Source: an uncultured Acetatifactor sp.
Lineage (GTDB): Bacteria; Bacillota; Clostridia; Lachnospirales; Lachnospiraceae
Direction of reading: 5' to 3'
Assembly: GCA_910583845.1 (NCBI GenBank)
Contig: CAJUAB010000011.1
Span: 62,001 to 126,000, forward strand
DNA: 64,000 bases
In this document: piece after piece, positions 34,611 to 42,719 of the stretch
Position numbering within the stretch: position 1 is the first letter of the stretch
Layout of the letters: each line of letters starts with the position of its first letter
Program-made: the position numbers and the translations under genes
Notes under the pieces: generated by a model
Seen by the model: the letters and a program-made list of their open reading frames with translations, nothing else
Told to the model about the DNA's origin: nothing
The model's database searches: none

Positions 34611-35507
34611 GTGGCAACAGCAGGTACGGAAACGAAACGCGCGGCGAGGGAAGCGCTCAGGGATAAGCGGCGCATTGTGGTGAAAATCGGCTCTTCCTCC
34701 TTACAGCATGCGTCGACAGGGGATCTGGACTATATCCGTCTGGAGAAACTGGTGCGGGAGCTGTGTGACATCCGCAACCAGGGAAAGGATGTGATTCTGG
34801 TCACTTCCGGCGCTATAGCCGTGGGCAGGAAGGCCGTGGGGCTCCGGGAGATCACGGAGGATGACGGGGAGCGGCAGATGGCGGTGAAGCAGGCCTGCGC
34901 CGCCGTGGGACAGGCCCGGCTGATGATGACATATCAGAAGATCTTTGCGGAATACAACCAGGTGGCGGCGCAGATTCTCATGACGAAGAATACCATTGTG
35001 GATGATCTGAACCGCTTTAACGCCCACAATACATTTACCCAGCTGCTGCGGATGGGGGTGGTTCCCATTGTCAACGAGAACGACACGGTGGCCACCTACG
35101 AGATTGAGATCGGGGACAATGACACGCTCTCGGCCATTGTGGCGGCGCTGGTGGACGCGGATCTGCTGATCCTGCTCTCCGATATAGACGGTCTTTATAC
35201 GGATGACCCAAGGCAGAACCCGGAGGCGTCGTTTATTCCCCAGGTGGATGAACTGACAGAGGAGCTGCTGGCCATGGGCAAGGGCAGCACAGGAAGCAAT
35301 GTGGGAACGGGCGGCATGAACACCAAATTGCAGGCTGCGCGTATCGCCACCGGCTCCGGTGTGGATATGGTGATTGCCAACAGCAGGGATATCGGCATTC
35401 TGCACAGAATCCTGGACGGCGGGCAGGAGGGAACCCTCTTTGTGGCGAACAGGGAAGAGGGGTTTGATCTGCCGCAGTTTGTCAGCCGTCTGCACAGGCG
35501 GCAATAG
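34611..35507 (+). CDS. proB: Glutamate 5-kinase
   Basis: This 298-residue enzyme phosphorylates glutamate, the first step of proline synthesis. VVKIGSSSL (near residue 23), VTSGAIAVG (near 63) and PIVNENDTV (near 150) are the amino-acid-kinase signatures, and GTGGMNTKLQAA is present. The RNA-binding PUA domain of the long E. coli form is absent, so it is the short form. The start is GTG after GAGGAAAT. proA, the next enzyme, lies 1.1 kb downstream with two small genes between. Confidence 0.95.
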   Translation: MATAGTETKRAAREALRDKRRIVVKIGSSSLQHASTGDLDYIRLEKLVRELCDIRNQGKDVILVTSGAIAVGRKAVGLREITEDDGERQMAVKQACAAVGQARLMMTYQKIFAEYNQVAAQILMTKNTIVDDLNRFNAHNTFTQLLRMGVVPIVNENDTVATYEIEIGDNDTLSAIVAALVDADLLILLSDIDGLYTDDPRQNPEASFIPQVDELTEELLAMGKGSTGSNVGTGGMNTKLQAARIATGSGVDMVIANSRDIGILHRILDGGQEGTLFVANREEGFDLPQFVSRLHRRQ

Positions 35508-35594
35508 AAGCTGCGGCAGCCGGATATGGAAATCAGCTCAAAAGGCGGATCAGGCATATTTGCCGGACCGGCTTTGCAATACAGGGAGGCTCAT

Positions 35595-35837
35595 ATGGAC
35601 GAAAGGACTATGGAACAAAAAATAGCCCGGATCAACGCCTTATACCACAAATCTCAGTCCCAGGGGCTGACGGAGGAGGAAAAGGCCGAACAGGCGGCTC
35701 TCCGTCAGGAGTACGTGGCCAGTGTGCGGGCTAATCTCCGGGGGCAGCTGGACAGCATCACCATTCAGAAAGAGGACGGCACACTGGAAAATCTGGGGGA
35801 AAAATACGGCGGGAAATCTCCGCGCCCGGAGCAGTGA
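35595..35837 (+). CDS. DUF896 (YnzC) family protein
   Basis: This 80-residue protein with a helical hairpin, starting IARINALYHKSQSQGLTEEEKAEQAALRQEY, is a clear DUF896 member (motif quoted by its positions 10-40; key part is LYHKSQ-GLTEEE). The function is unknown; Bacillus YnzC is an SOS-induced paralogue. A GGGAGG site precedes the ATG at 35595. It lies between proB and the folate cyclo-ligase gene, within a probable operon. Confidence 0.88.
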   Translation: MDERTMEQKIARINALYHKSQSQGLTEEEKAEQAALRQEYVASVRANLRGQLDSITIQKEDGTLENLGEKYGGKSPRPEQ

Positions 35838-35866
35838 GTCGGCGAAAAGGACAGACAGGGGCGTTT

Positions 35867-36469
35867 ATGAGTGAGGAGACCAAAGAGCGGAAAAGATATG
35901 TCAGGCAGGCGGTTCTGGCCCGCCGGGACGCGCTTTCCCAGGAGGCGCGGCGCAGGGCGGCCTGTCTGATCACGGAGAGGCTGCTGGGACATCAGTGGTT
36001 TTACCGGGCGGATATTTTGCTGTGCTATGCCAGCTACGGAAGCGAACTGGAGACCGGTGAACTGATCCGGGAGGCGCTGCGGCTGGGGAAACAGGTATTT
36101 TTGCCCAGGGTATTGCCGGGGCACCGGATGGATTTTTTTCAGATTGATTCTCCGGAGGAACTGCAGCCGGGATTTCATGGAATACTGGAACCGCCGGAAT
36201 TGCATCCATACAGAGAGATTGCGGAAAATCCTGCTCTGCGCGGGGAGGAGACAGGGCCCGGGGGCCCTGCGCTGATGCTGATGCCCGGTGTGGCCTATGA
36301 CCCTTACGGGAATCGGCTCGGATACGGCGGCGGTTACTATGACCGTTATCTGGAGGCGCATCCCCGGTTTTTGACGTATTCCATCGGTATCGGACACAGC
36401 TGTCAGCTGGTGGAGAAGCTGCCTGTGGAGGAGACGGACTGCAAGCCCTACCAGGTGATTCTGGTGTGA
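35867..36469 (+). CDS. 5-formyltetrahydrofolate cyclo-ligase
   Basis: This 200-residue enzyme turns 5-formyl-THF into 5,10-methenyl-THF using ATP, restoring a dead-end folate to the pool. The C-terminal signature NRLGYGGGYYDRYL and MPGVAYDP are diagnostic, and the basic N-terminal helix (KERKRYVRQAVLARR) is typical. I chose the ATG at 35867; a GTG at 35834 overlapping the DUF896 stop would add 11 residues. Its neighbours are the proline genes, and the reason for this grouping is unknown. Confidence 0.93.
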   Translation: MSEETKERKRYVRQAVLARRDALSQEARRRAACLITERLLGHQWFYRADILLCYASYGSELETGELIREALRLGKQVFLPRVLPGHRMDFFQIDSPEELQPGFHGILEPPELHPYREIAENPALRGEETGPGGPALMLMPGVAYDPYGNRLGYGGGYYDRYLEAHPRFLTYSIGIGHSCQLVEKLPVEETDCKPYQVILV

Positions 36470-36610
36470 GAAGGCATCGCTGCCGGGAAGCATTTCGCCA
36501 GATCTTTTCTGACACACATCCCGTCTCTTGCGGAGTACGTTTCACAATCGTCTGAGAGATCACGACAGCGTTCATTCATTATGTATGAAAGACACAAACA
36601 GGGGGACATT

Positions 36611-37858
36611 ATGGATTTAACGGAAATGGGTAAGCGGGCGGCAGCCGCCAAATATGAGCTGCAAAATCTGACCACAGAGGAAAAAAACAAGGCGCTGGAG
36701 CATGCGGCGGACGCTTTGACAGAGCATACCCGGGAAATCCTGGCCGCCAACGCCCGGGATCTTGAGCGGGGGAGGGAAAGCGGAATGCACCAGGGCATGC
36801 TGGACCGTCTGTTGCTGGATCAGGGGCGGATCGTTTCCATGGCCCAGGGACTTCGGCAGGTCGCGGCGCTGCCGGACCCGGTGGGGGAATGCCTGGAGAG
36901 CTTTGACCGGCCCAACGGCCTGCACATCGAAAAATGCCGGGTCCCTCTGGGAGTTATCGGCATCATCTATGAATCCAGGCCCAATGTGACGGCGGATGCC
37001 TTTGCTCTGTGCTTTAAGGCAGGCAATGCGGTGATCCTCAAGGGGGGAAGCGACGCACTGGCCTCCAATATGGCGATTGCCCATGTGCTGCGGCAGGCGC
37101 TGGAGGATTGCGGCATCACAAAGGATGCCGTATCACTGATCACGGATGCGAACCGGGCCGTAACCGGGGCTTTTATGCGTATGAAGGAGTATGTGGATGT
37201 GCTGATCCCCAGAGGCGGCGCGGGACTGATCCGGGCGGTGGTGGAAAACAGCACCATTCCCGTGATCGAGACCGGAACAGGAAATTGTCATATCTATGTG
37301 GACCGGGACGCGGATCTGGATATGGCGGTTCCCATCATCGTAAATGCCAAGACCCAGAGAATCGGCGTCTGCAACGCCTGCGAATCACTGGTAATACACG
37401 AGGCTGTGCGGGAAGCGCTGCTGCCCCGGCTCCAGAAGGCACTGGGGGAGAAGCACGTGGAAATCAGGGGAGATGAGAGGGTCTGCGATGCCATATGCGG
37501 CGCGGTCCCGGCCACCCCGAAGGATTACGGCAGGGAGTATCTGGACTATATTATTTCCATGAAGACCGTGGATTCCCTGGAAGAGGCCATCGACCATATC
37601 AACCGCTACAGCACCCATCATTCCGAAAGCATTATCACGGACAATTCTGCTGCGGCGGAGCAGTTCCTGAACAGGGTTGACGCGGCCTGCGTCTATGTGA
37701 ACGCCTCCACCAGATTCACGGACGGTTATGAGTTCGGTTTCGGCGCGGAGATCGGGATCAGTACCCAGAAGCTCCACGCCAGAGGTCCCATGGGCCTTAA
37801 GGAACTGACCAGCTATAAATACAGAATCACCGGCAGCGGACAGGTCAGGCCGGATTAG
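36611..37858 (+). CDS. proA: Glutamate-5-semialdehyde dehydrogenase (gamma-glutamyl phosphate reductase)
   Basis: This 415-residue NADPH enzyme reduces glutamyl-5-phosphate, the second step to proline. The catalytic cysteine lies in ETGTGNCHIYVD (near residue 225), and IYESRPNVTADAF and SEIITD-like SESIITDN segments are conserved. The ATG at 36611 follows GGGGG; an ATG at 36581 in the same frame is less likely. The 141-nt gap before it holds no clear promoter. It probably belongs to a proB-to-proA unit. Confidence 0.96.
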   Translation: MDLTEMGKRAAAAKYELQNLTTEEKNKALEHAADALTEHTREILAANARDLERGRESGMHQGMLDRLLLDQGRIVSMAQGLRQVAALPDPVGECLESFDRPNGLHIEKCRVPLGVIGIIYESRPNVTADAFALCFKAGNAVILKGGSDALASNMAIAHVLRQALEDCGITKDAVSLITDANRAVTGAFMRMKEYVDVLIPRGGAGLIRAVVENSTIPVIETGTGNCHIYVDRDADLDMAVPIIVNAKTQRIGVCNACESLVIHEAVREALLPRLQKALGEKHVEIRGDERVCDAICGAVPATPKDYGREYLDYIISMKTVDSLEEAIDHINRYSTHHSESIITDNSAAAEQFLNRVDAACVYVNASTRFTDGYEFGFGAEIGISTQKLHARGPMGLKELTSYKYRITGSGQVRPD

Positions 37859-37990
37859 GCTGTGCCGGACCTGCGTCACAGTCTGCGGCAGATTGATGCC
37901 TGTACTTTTTTACGGTCCGTAACGTGCGGGGACAGAAAGCCATATTGTTTTATCGTGCAGATGTTTGTGTGGCGAAAAACAGTTCTGATG

Positions 37991-37999
37991 TGCTATAAT
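37991..37999 (+). promoter_or_regulatory. Extended -10 promoter of the flotillin gene
   Basis: TGCTATAAT (37991-37999) is a perfect extended -10 box. No good -35 box lies at the usual distance, which is tolerated with the TGn extension. The gene start is 68 nt downstream. Confidence 0.5.
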
Positions 38000-38067
38000 A
38001 GGTGCATAACATAAAGAGGACACCTGCGGCGCGGGGCCGTGGGCGGGGAGACGAAAGGAGATACATT

Positions 38068-39504
38068 ATGTTATCTGTAAGTATTGTGATTACTATCGTA
38101 TTGGCCATCGTGTTTGTCGTAGTCATCTTCTTGACCGGTTATGTGAAGGCTTCACCGGATACAGCCCTGATTATATCCGGTATGCGCCGGAAACCCAAGG
38201 TGCTGATCGGCAAGGCGGGGGTGAAGATCCCGTTTCTGGAGAGGAAGGATGAGCTGAACCTGCAGCTGATTCCCATCGATGTTAAGACCTCCACAGCGGT
38301 TCCCACCGCGGATTATATCAATATCAAGGTGGATGCCACGGTCAATGTGAAGATCAGCGACAATGAGGAGAGACTGAAGCTGGCGGCCCAGAACTTTCTG
38401 AACAAGAAACCCGACTATATCGGCGGTGTGGCGCGGGAAGTTCTGGAGGGCAATGTCCGTGAAATCGTGGGCAAGATGGCTCTGGAGGAAATGGTCAGCG
38501 ACCGGCAGAAATTCGCGGTTCTGGTAAAGGAGAACGCGGAGCCGGATTTAGCGGCCATGGGCCTGGATATCATCAGCTTCAATGTGCAGAACTTTGTGGA
38601 CAATAACAGCGTCATCGAGAATCTGGGTGTGGACAATATTGTCAAGATCCAGAAGAACGCCGCCATCTCCAGGGCGGACAGCGAGAAGGAGATCGCCAAG
38701 GCCCAGGCCAATGCCAAGAGGGAGGCCAACGAGGCGGAGGTGAACGCGGAAACCGAGATCGCCATCAAGCAGAATGAGCTGGCAATAAAGAAGGCGGAAC
38801 TGAAAAAGGTGTCCGACGTCAAGAAAGCGGAGGCGGACGCAGCCTATACAATTCAGGAACAGGAGCAGCGCAAGACGGTGGAGATCACTACCGCCAACGC
38901 CAATATCGCCAAGCAGGAGAAGGAGATTCTGCTGAAACAGAAAGAGGTGGAGATCGCGGAGCAGACGCTGGAGGCGCAGGTCAAGAAGAAAGCGGAGGCG
39001 GATAAGTTCGCCAAGCAGCAGCAGGCGGACGCCCAACTGTATGAGCGCCAGAGAGAGGCGGAGGCCCGGAAGTTTGAGACCGAGAAGGAGGCCGAAGCCA
39101 TGAAGGCCCAGGCCGAAGCGCAGAAGTATAAGATGGAGCAGGAGGCCGAGGGCATCAGGACCAAGGGTCTGGCGGAGGCGGAGGCTATCCGCGCAAAATC
39201 CGTGGCGGAGGCGGACGGTATTGAGAAGAAGGCGGAGGCCATGGCCAAGATGGGCGAGGCCGCTGTGCTGGAGATGTACTTCAAGGCCTTGCCCGAGGTG
39301 GTCAGGAATGCTGCCGCTCCTCTGGAAAAGGTGGAGAAGATCACCATGTACGGCGACGGCAACAGCGCCAAGCTGACCAGGGATATCATCAATACGGTCA
39401 ATCAGGTGACGGACGGCCTGAAGGAATCCACAGGGGTAGACTTAAGCGCCGTATTGTCCGGGTTCCTGGCCGGGAAAGCGGCAAAGGCGACAGGAGATGA
39501 GTGA
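38068..39504 (+). CDS. Flotillin (SPFH-domain membrane scaffold)
   Basis: The protein has 478 residues. An N-terminal membrane segment (residues 3-24) is followed by the SPFH domain (about 30-200; TADYINIKVDATVNVKI, NFVDNNSVIENLG) and a long Ala/Glu/Lys-rich coiled coil (about 215-410) with many EAE repeats. Family members (FloT/YuaG) organise membrane microdomains and signalling complexes. A GAAAGGAG site precedes the ATG at 38068. There is no NfeD partner gene next to it, unlike in many genomes. Two strong hairpins follow. Confidence 0.92.
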   Translation: MLSVSIVITIVLAIVFVVVIFLTGYVKASPDTALIISGMRRKPKVLIGKAGVKIPFLERKDELNLQLIPIDVKTSTAVPTADYINIKVDATVNVKISDNEERLKLAAQNFLNKKPDYIGGVAREVLEGNVREIVGKMALEEMVSDRQKFAVLVKENAEPDLAAMGLDIISFNVQNFVDNNSVIENLGVDNIVKIQKNAAISRADSEKEIAKAQANAKREANEAEVNAETEIAIKQNELAIKKAELKKVSDVKKAEADAAYTIQEQEQRKTVEITTANANIAKQEKEILLKQKEVEIAEQTLEAQVKKKAEADKFAKQQQADAQLYERQREAEARKFETEKEAEAMKAQAEAQKYKMEQEAEGIRTKGLAEAEAIRAKSVAEADGIEKKAEAMAKMGEAAVLEMYFKALPEVVRNAAAPLEKVEKITMYGDGNSAKLTRDIINTVNQVTDGLKESTGVDLSAVLSGFLAGKAAKATGDE

Positions 39505-39579
39505 CGGGATCAGTCAGGAGGCAGATAAAGAACTTACGCTCTGTAAGGATTCTGTCGTCATGATATAGTCATGAAAAGT

Positions 39580-39611
39580 ACAGGGCGCTGCCTGATCAGG
39601 CAGCGCCCTGT
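39580..39611 (+). terminator. Perfect 32-nt palindrome after the flotillin gene
   Basis: ACAGGGCGCTGCCTGA is followed at once by its exact complement, giving a 14-bp stem with a 4-nt loop. No T-tract follows, so it may be a terminator of atypical form or an mRNA 3'-end stabiliser. Confidence 0.5.
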
Positions 39612-39621
39612 GAAATATCCG

Positions 39622-39662
39622 CCCGGTGCTCCATCCCGATTACAGCCGGATGGAGCACCGGG
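39622..39662 (+). repeat. 15-bp hairpin upstream of pepT, related to the rnc leader hairpin
   Basis: CCCGGTGCTCCATCC (39622-39636) pairs perfectly with 39648-39662 around an 11-nt loop. It shares CTCCATCCCG in the left arm and GGATGGA-CACCGGG in the right arm with the hairpin at 10831-10867. It ends about 27 nt before the pepT start. Confidence 0.6.
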
Positions 39663-39689
39663 GACAGGCTTTGGAAAAGGAGACGCATC

Positions 39690-40916
39690 ATGGAAAATGT
39701 AACGGATCGGTTTTTACGCTATGTACAGATAGACACTTGCTCGGATGAGGGGAGCGACACCCATCCCAGCACATTGAAACAGCATGATCTGGCGAAGCTG
39801 TTGGCGGATGAACTGCAAGGTATGGGGGCCGCGGAGATTACCTATGACAGAGAGCACTGTTATGTCTATGCCTCCATACCCGCCTCGGAGGGGTTTGAGG
39901 ACAGGCCTGTAGTGGGCTTTATCGCCCACATGGATACCTCCCCGGCCATGAGCGGGGCCGGAGTAAAACCCCGGATTGTCCATGATTACGACGGGGAGGA
40001 TATTGTTTTGAATCAGGAACAGGGAATCGTGCTGCGGACGGCGGATTTCCCGGAGATTCGCGGATATCAGGGACAGGATCTGATTGTCACGGACGGCACC
40101 ACACTGCTGGGAGCGGATGACAAGGCAGGCGTGGCGGAGATCATGACCATGGCGGAATACTTTCTGAACCATCCGGAGATTCCCCATGGAAAGATTCGGA
40201 TCGGATTTACTCCCGATGAGGAAATCGGCGCGGGGCCGGATTTTTTTGATGTGGCACTATTCGGGGCTGCGGCGGCCTATACGGTGGACGGCGGGGCTCT
40301 TGGGGAACTGGAGTATGAGAATTTCAACGCTGCCGGGGCCAGACTCTATGTACAGGGATGCAGTGTTCATCCGGGCTCTGCCAAGGGGAAGATGAAGAAT
40401 GCCATCCTGATTGCGCAGGAGTTCCAGAGCATGCTGCCCGTCTGTGAGAATCCCATGTACACGCAAGGGTATGAGGGATTTTTCCATCTCGACAGCATCC
40501 AGGGCAATGTGGAGGCGACTCGGGCGGACTATATTATCCGGGATCATGACAGACGCCTGTTCGAAGAAAAAAAGGAATTTTTCAGAAATGCCGCCGACTT
40601 TCTGAATATGAAATATGGCGCGGGCACTGTGACAGTGGATATGAAGGATTCCTACTATAACATGAGAGAAGTCATGGAAGAGCATATGGATCTGGTGGAC
40701 CGGGCGGTGGAGGCCATGGAAGAGCAGGGGATCAGGCCTGTCATCACCCCCATCCGGGGCGGCACCGACGGTGCAAGGCTGTCCTTTATGGGGCTTCCGT
40801 GTCCCAATATCTGTACCGGGGGAGAAAACTGTCATGGCAAGTTTGAGTATGTCTGCGTACAGTCCATGGAGCAGGTGGTGAAGCTGCTGACTGGACTTGT
40901 GAGAAGGTTTGTCTGA
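39690..40916 (+). CDS. pepT: Peptidase T (tripeptide aminopeptidase)
   Basis: This 408-residue cytosolic zinc peptidase removes the N-terminal residue of tripeptides. The M20 metal site is visible in order: HMDTSP (near residue 80), GADDKAG (near 141), and EEIGAG (near 176), with the dimerisation domain between. An AAAAGGAG site precedes the ATG. Its leader contains the palindromes described at 39580-39662. Confidence 0.96.
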   Translation: MENVTDRFLRYVQIDTCSDEGSDTHPSTLKQHDLAKLLADELQGMGAAEITYDREHCYVYASIPASEGFEDRPVVGFIAHMDTSPAMSGAGVKPRIVHDYDGEDIVLNQEQGIVLRTADFPEIRGYQGQDLIVTDGTTLLGADDKAGVAEIMTMAEYFLNHPEIPHGKIRIGFTPDEEIGAGPDFFDVALFGAAAAYTVDGGALGELEYENFNAAGARLYVQGCSVHPGSAKGKMKNAILIAQEFQSMLPVCENPMYTQGYEGFFHLDSIQGNVEATRADYIIRDHDRRLFEEKKEFFRNAADFLNMKYGAGTVTVDMKDSYYNMREVMEEHMDLVDRAVEAMEEQGIRPVITPIRGGTDGARLSFMGLPCPNICTGGENCHGKFEYVCVQSMEQVVKLLTGLVRRFV

Positions 40917-40929
40917 TTTCTCAGGCATT

Positions 40930-40971
40930 CTGACCAATGCAGTCAATAAAATGACCATATTGGTCAGTTTT
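40930..40971 (+). terminator. Possible terminator after pepT
   Basis: CTGACCAAT (40930-40938) pairs perfectly with ATTGGTCAG (40959-40967), followed by TTTTAT. The 20-nt loop is long for an intrinsic terminator, which lowers confidence. Confidence 0.5.
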
Positions 40972-41083
40972 ATGGGAAACCATAGATTACTTCAAAAGTC
41001 AGTCGGAAAGTCTGGGGATACCTTATCAGACATTGATCAACTTGTATTTGTCTGACTGTGTAGCATCAAAAAGAAAGTTGAAG

Positions 41084-41218
41084 ATGGAGATGTCAAAAAA
41101 TATGATAGAATTGGTTCCGGAAAAAGATATTGATACTTTATATAGAGCAATTGTAAAGTTTATGCCTGAAGTAATCCCTGAACCGGACGAATTAGAAGTC
41201 ATAAGATTATACGATTAA
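41084..41218 (+). CDS. Small protein, possibly a truncated antitoxin-like remnant
   Basis: The frame encodes 44 residues, with the core MIELVPEKDIDTLYRAIVKF and a following PEPDELEVIRL. The pattern (a short helix, then P-DE-E-I) recalls small clostridial antitoxin-like proteins that normally continue for 20-30 more residues; here a stop follows at once. No toxin gene is adjacent and the ribosome-binding site is poor. It could be a real micro-protein, a decayed gene or chance. I do not assign a function. Confidence 0.35.
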   Translation: MEMSKNMIELVPEKDIDTLYRAIVKFMPEVIPEPDELEVIRLYD

Positions 41219-41270
41219 AAAACATTTCTTGCTTTGGTTATAAGGCGGAAAGGGAGAAGGGTCAAAAGAA

Positions 41271-42719
41271 ATGTATCAGGAAATTGATTTAGATAAAATA
41301 GACATACATGCAGAACCGCCCATTGAAGAACCAGCCAGGCAGTACTATTATATGGCGAAATGCCGGGAGTGGGTTCGGGGATTGGAACGGAAAAATGGCC
41401 GTCGCCCAACCGCGTTTACGCAAACCTTCGGCTGCCAGATGAACGCCAGGGATTCCGAGAAGCTGGCGGGGATTCTGCGTCAGGTGGGCTATGAGATGAC
41501 AGATGATGAGAACGCGGATTTTGTGATCTTCAATACCTGCACGGTCCGGGACAACGCCAATCAGCGGGTCTATGGCCGTCTGGGGGAACTGAAAAACCGT
41601 AAGAAGCGGAATCCGGCCATGAAGATTGCCCTGTGTGGATGTATGATGCAGGAGCCTGCGGTGATTGAAAAACTCCGCGCCAGCTATCGCTTTGTGGACC
41701 TGATTTTTGGCACCCACAATATTTTCCGTTTTGCGGAACTGCTTTGCAGAAGTTTTGAAGAGCAGGGGATGATTGTTGATATCTGGGAGGACACTGATCA
41801 GATCGTGGAGGATCTGCCAGTGGAGCGGAAATATCCCTTCAAGTCGGGCATTAACATTATGTTTGGGTGTAACAATTTTTGCAGCTACTGTATTGTGCCC
41901 TATGTGCGCGGCCGGGAGCGCAGCCGGGAGCCAGAGGATATTCTGCGGGAGATCCGTCGGCTGGCCGCCGGGGGCGTGGTGGAGGTCATGCTGCTGGGGC
42001 AGAATGTGAACTCCTACGGAAAAAATCTGAAAGAACCCATAACCTTTGCCGGGCTTCTCCGGGAGGTGGAAAAGATAGAGGGCCTGGAGAGAATCCGGTT
42101 TATGACTTCCCATCCAAAAGATCTGTCGGACGAACTGATTCAGGTGATGAAGGAATCCAGGAAGATCTGCCGTCATCTGCATCTGCCCCTGCAATCCGGT
42201 TCCACCCGCGTTCTGGAGCGGATGAACCGCCGCTACACCAAGGAGCAGTACCTGGCCCTGGCGGAGAAGATCCGGCGGGAAATTCCGGATATTGCCATCA
42301 CTACGGATATTATTGTAGGATTTCCCGGGGAGACCATGGAGGATGTGGAGGATACCATTGATGTGATCCGAAGGGTCAGATATGATAATGCCTTTACGTT
42401 TATCTATTCCAGACGCACGGGAACCCCGGCGGCATCCATGCCTGACCAGGTGCCGGAGGAGCAGGTCCGGGAAGGCTTTGACAGAGTGCTTAAGGTGGTG
42501 CAGGATACCGCCAGAGAACAGGTGGCCAGATATCAGGGGCAGGTGGCCGAGGTCCTGGTGGAGGAGATAAACGAGCATGAGGAAGGTCTGCTCACAGGCC
42601 GTATGTCCAACAATACACTGGTGCATTTTCCGGGTTCGCCGGAGCTGATTGGCCGGATTGTTCCGGTGGCTCTGGACAAGTGCCAGGGGTTCTACTACAT
42701 GGGGAGGATCATGCGATGA
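41271..42719 (+). CDS. miaB: tRNA-2-methylthio-N6-dimethylallyladenosine synthase MiaB
   Basis: This 482-residue radical-SAM enzyme adds a methylthio group to i6A37 of tRNAs. Domains in order: an N-terminal extension of about 45 residues, the UPF0004 domain with cysteines in FGCQMN, FNTCTV and LCGCM, the radical SAM motif CNNFCSYC (near residue 203), and a C-terminal TRAM domain. A GGAGAAGGG site precedes the ATG. It overlaps metH by 4 nt. Both enzymes depend on SAM metabolism, which may explain the pairing. Confidence 0.96.
   Translation: MYQEIDLDKIDIHAEPPIEEPARQYYYMAKCREWVRGLERKNGRRPTAFTQTFGCQMNARDSEKLAGILRQVGYEMTDDENADFVIFNTCTVRDNANQRVYGRLGELKNRKKRNPAMKIALCGCMMQEPAVIEKLRASYRFVDLIFGTHNIFRFAELLCRSFEEQGMIVDIWEDTDQIVEDLPVERKYPFKSGINIMFGCNNFCSYCIVPYVRGRERSREPEDILREIRRLAAGGVVEVMLLGQNVNSYGKNLKEPITFAGLLREVEKIEGLERIRFMTSHPKDLSDELIQVMKESRKICRHLHLPLQSGSTRVLERMNRRYTKEQYLALAEKIRREIPDIAITTDIIVGFPGETMEDVEDTIDVIRRVRYDNAFTFIYSRRTGTPAASMPDQVPEEQVREGFDRVLKVVQDTAREQVARYQGQVAEVLVEEINEHEEGLLTGRMSNNTLVHFPGSPELIGRIVPVALDKCQGFYYMGRIMR

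Larger units (their letters stand above)
40917..41270 (+). other. 354-nt stretch between pepT and miaB
   Basis: The region holds the terminator-like hairpin after pepT and one short frame (41084-41218) that may be a degenerate antitoxin. It is clearly more A+T-rich than the flanking genes. No consensus promoter for miaB could be assigned. Confidence 0.5.
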
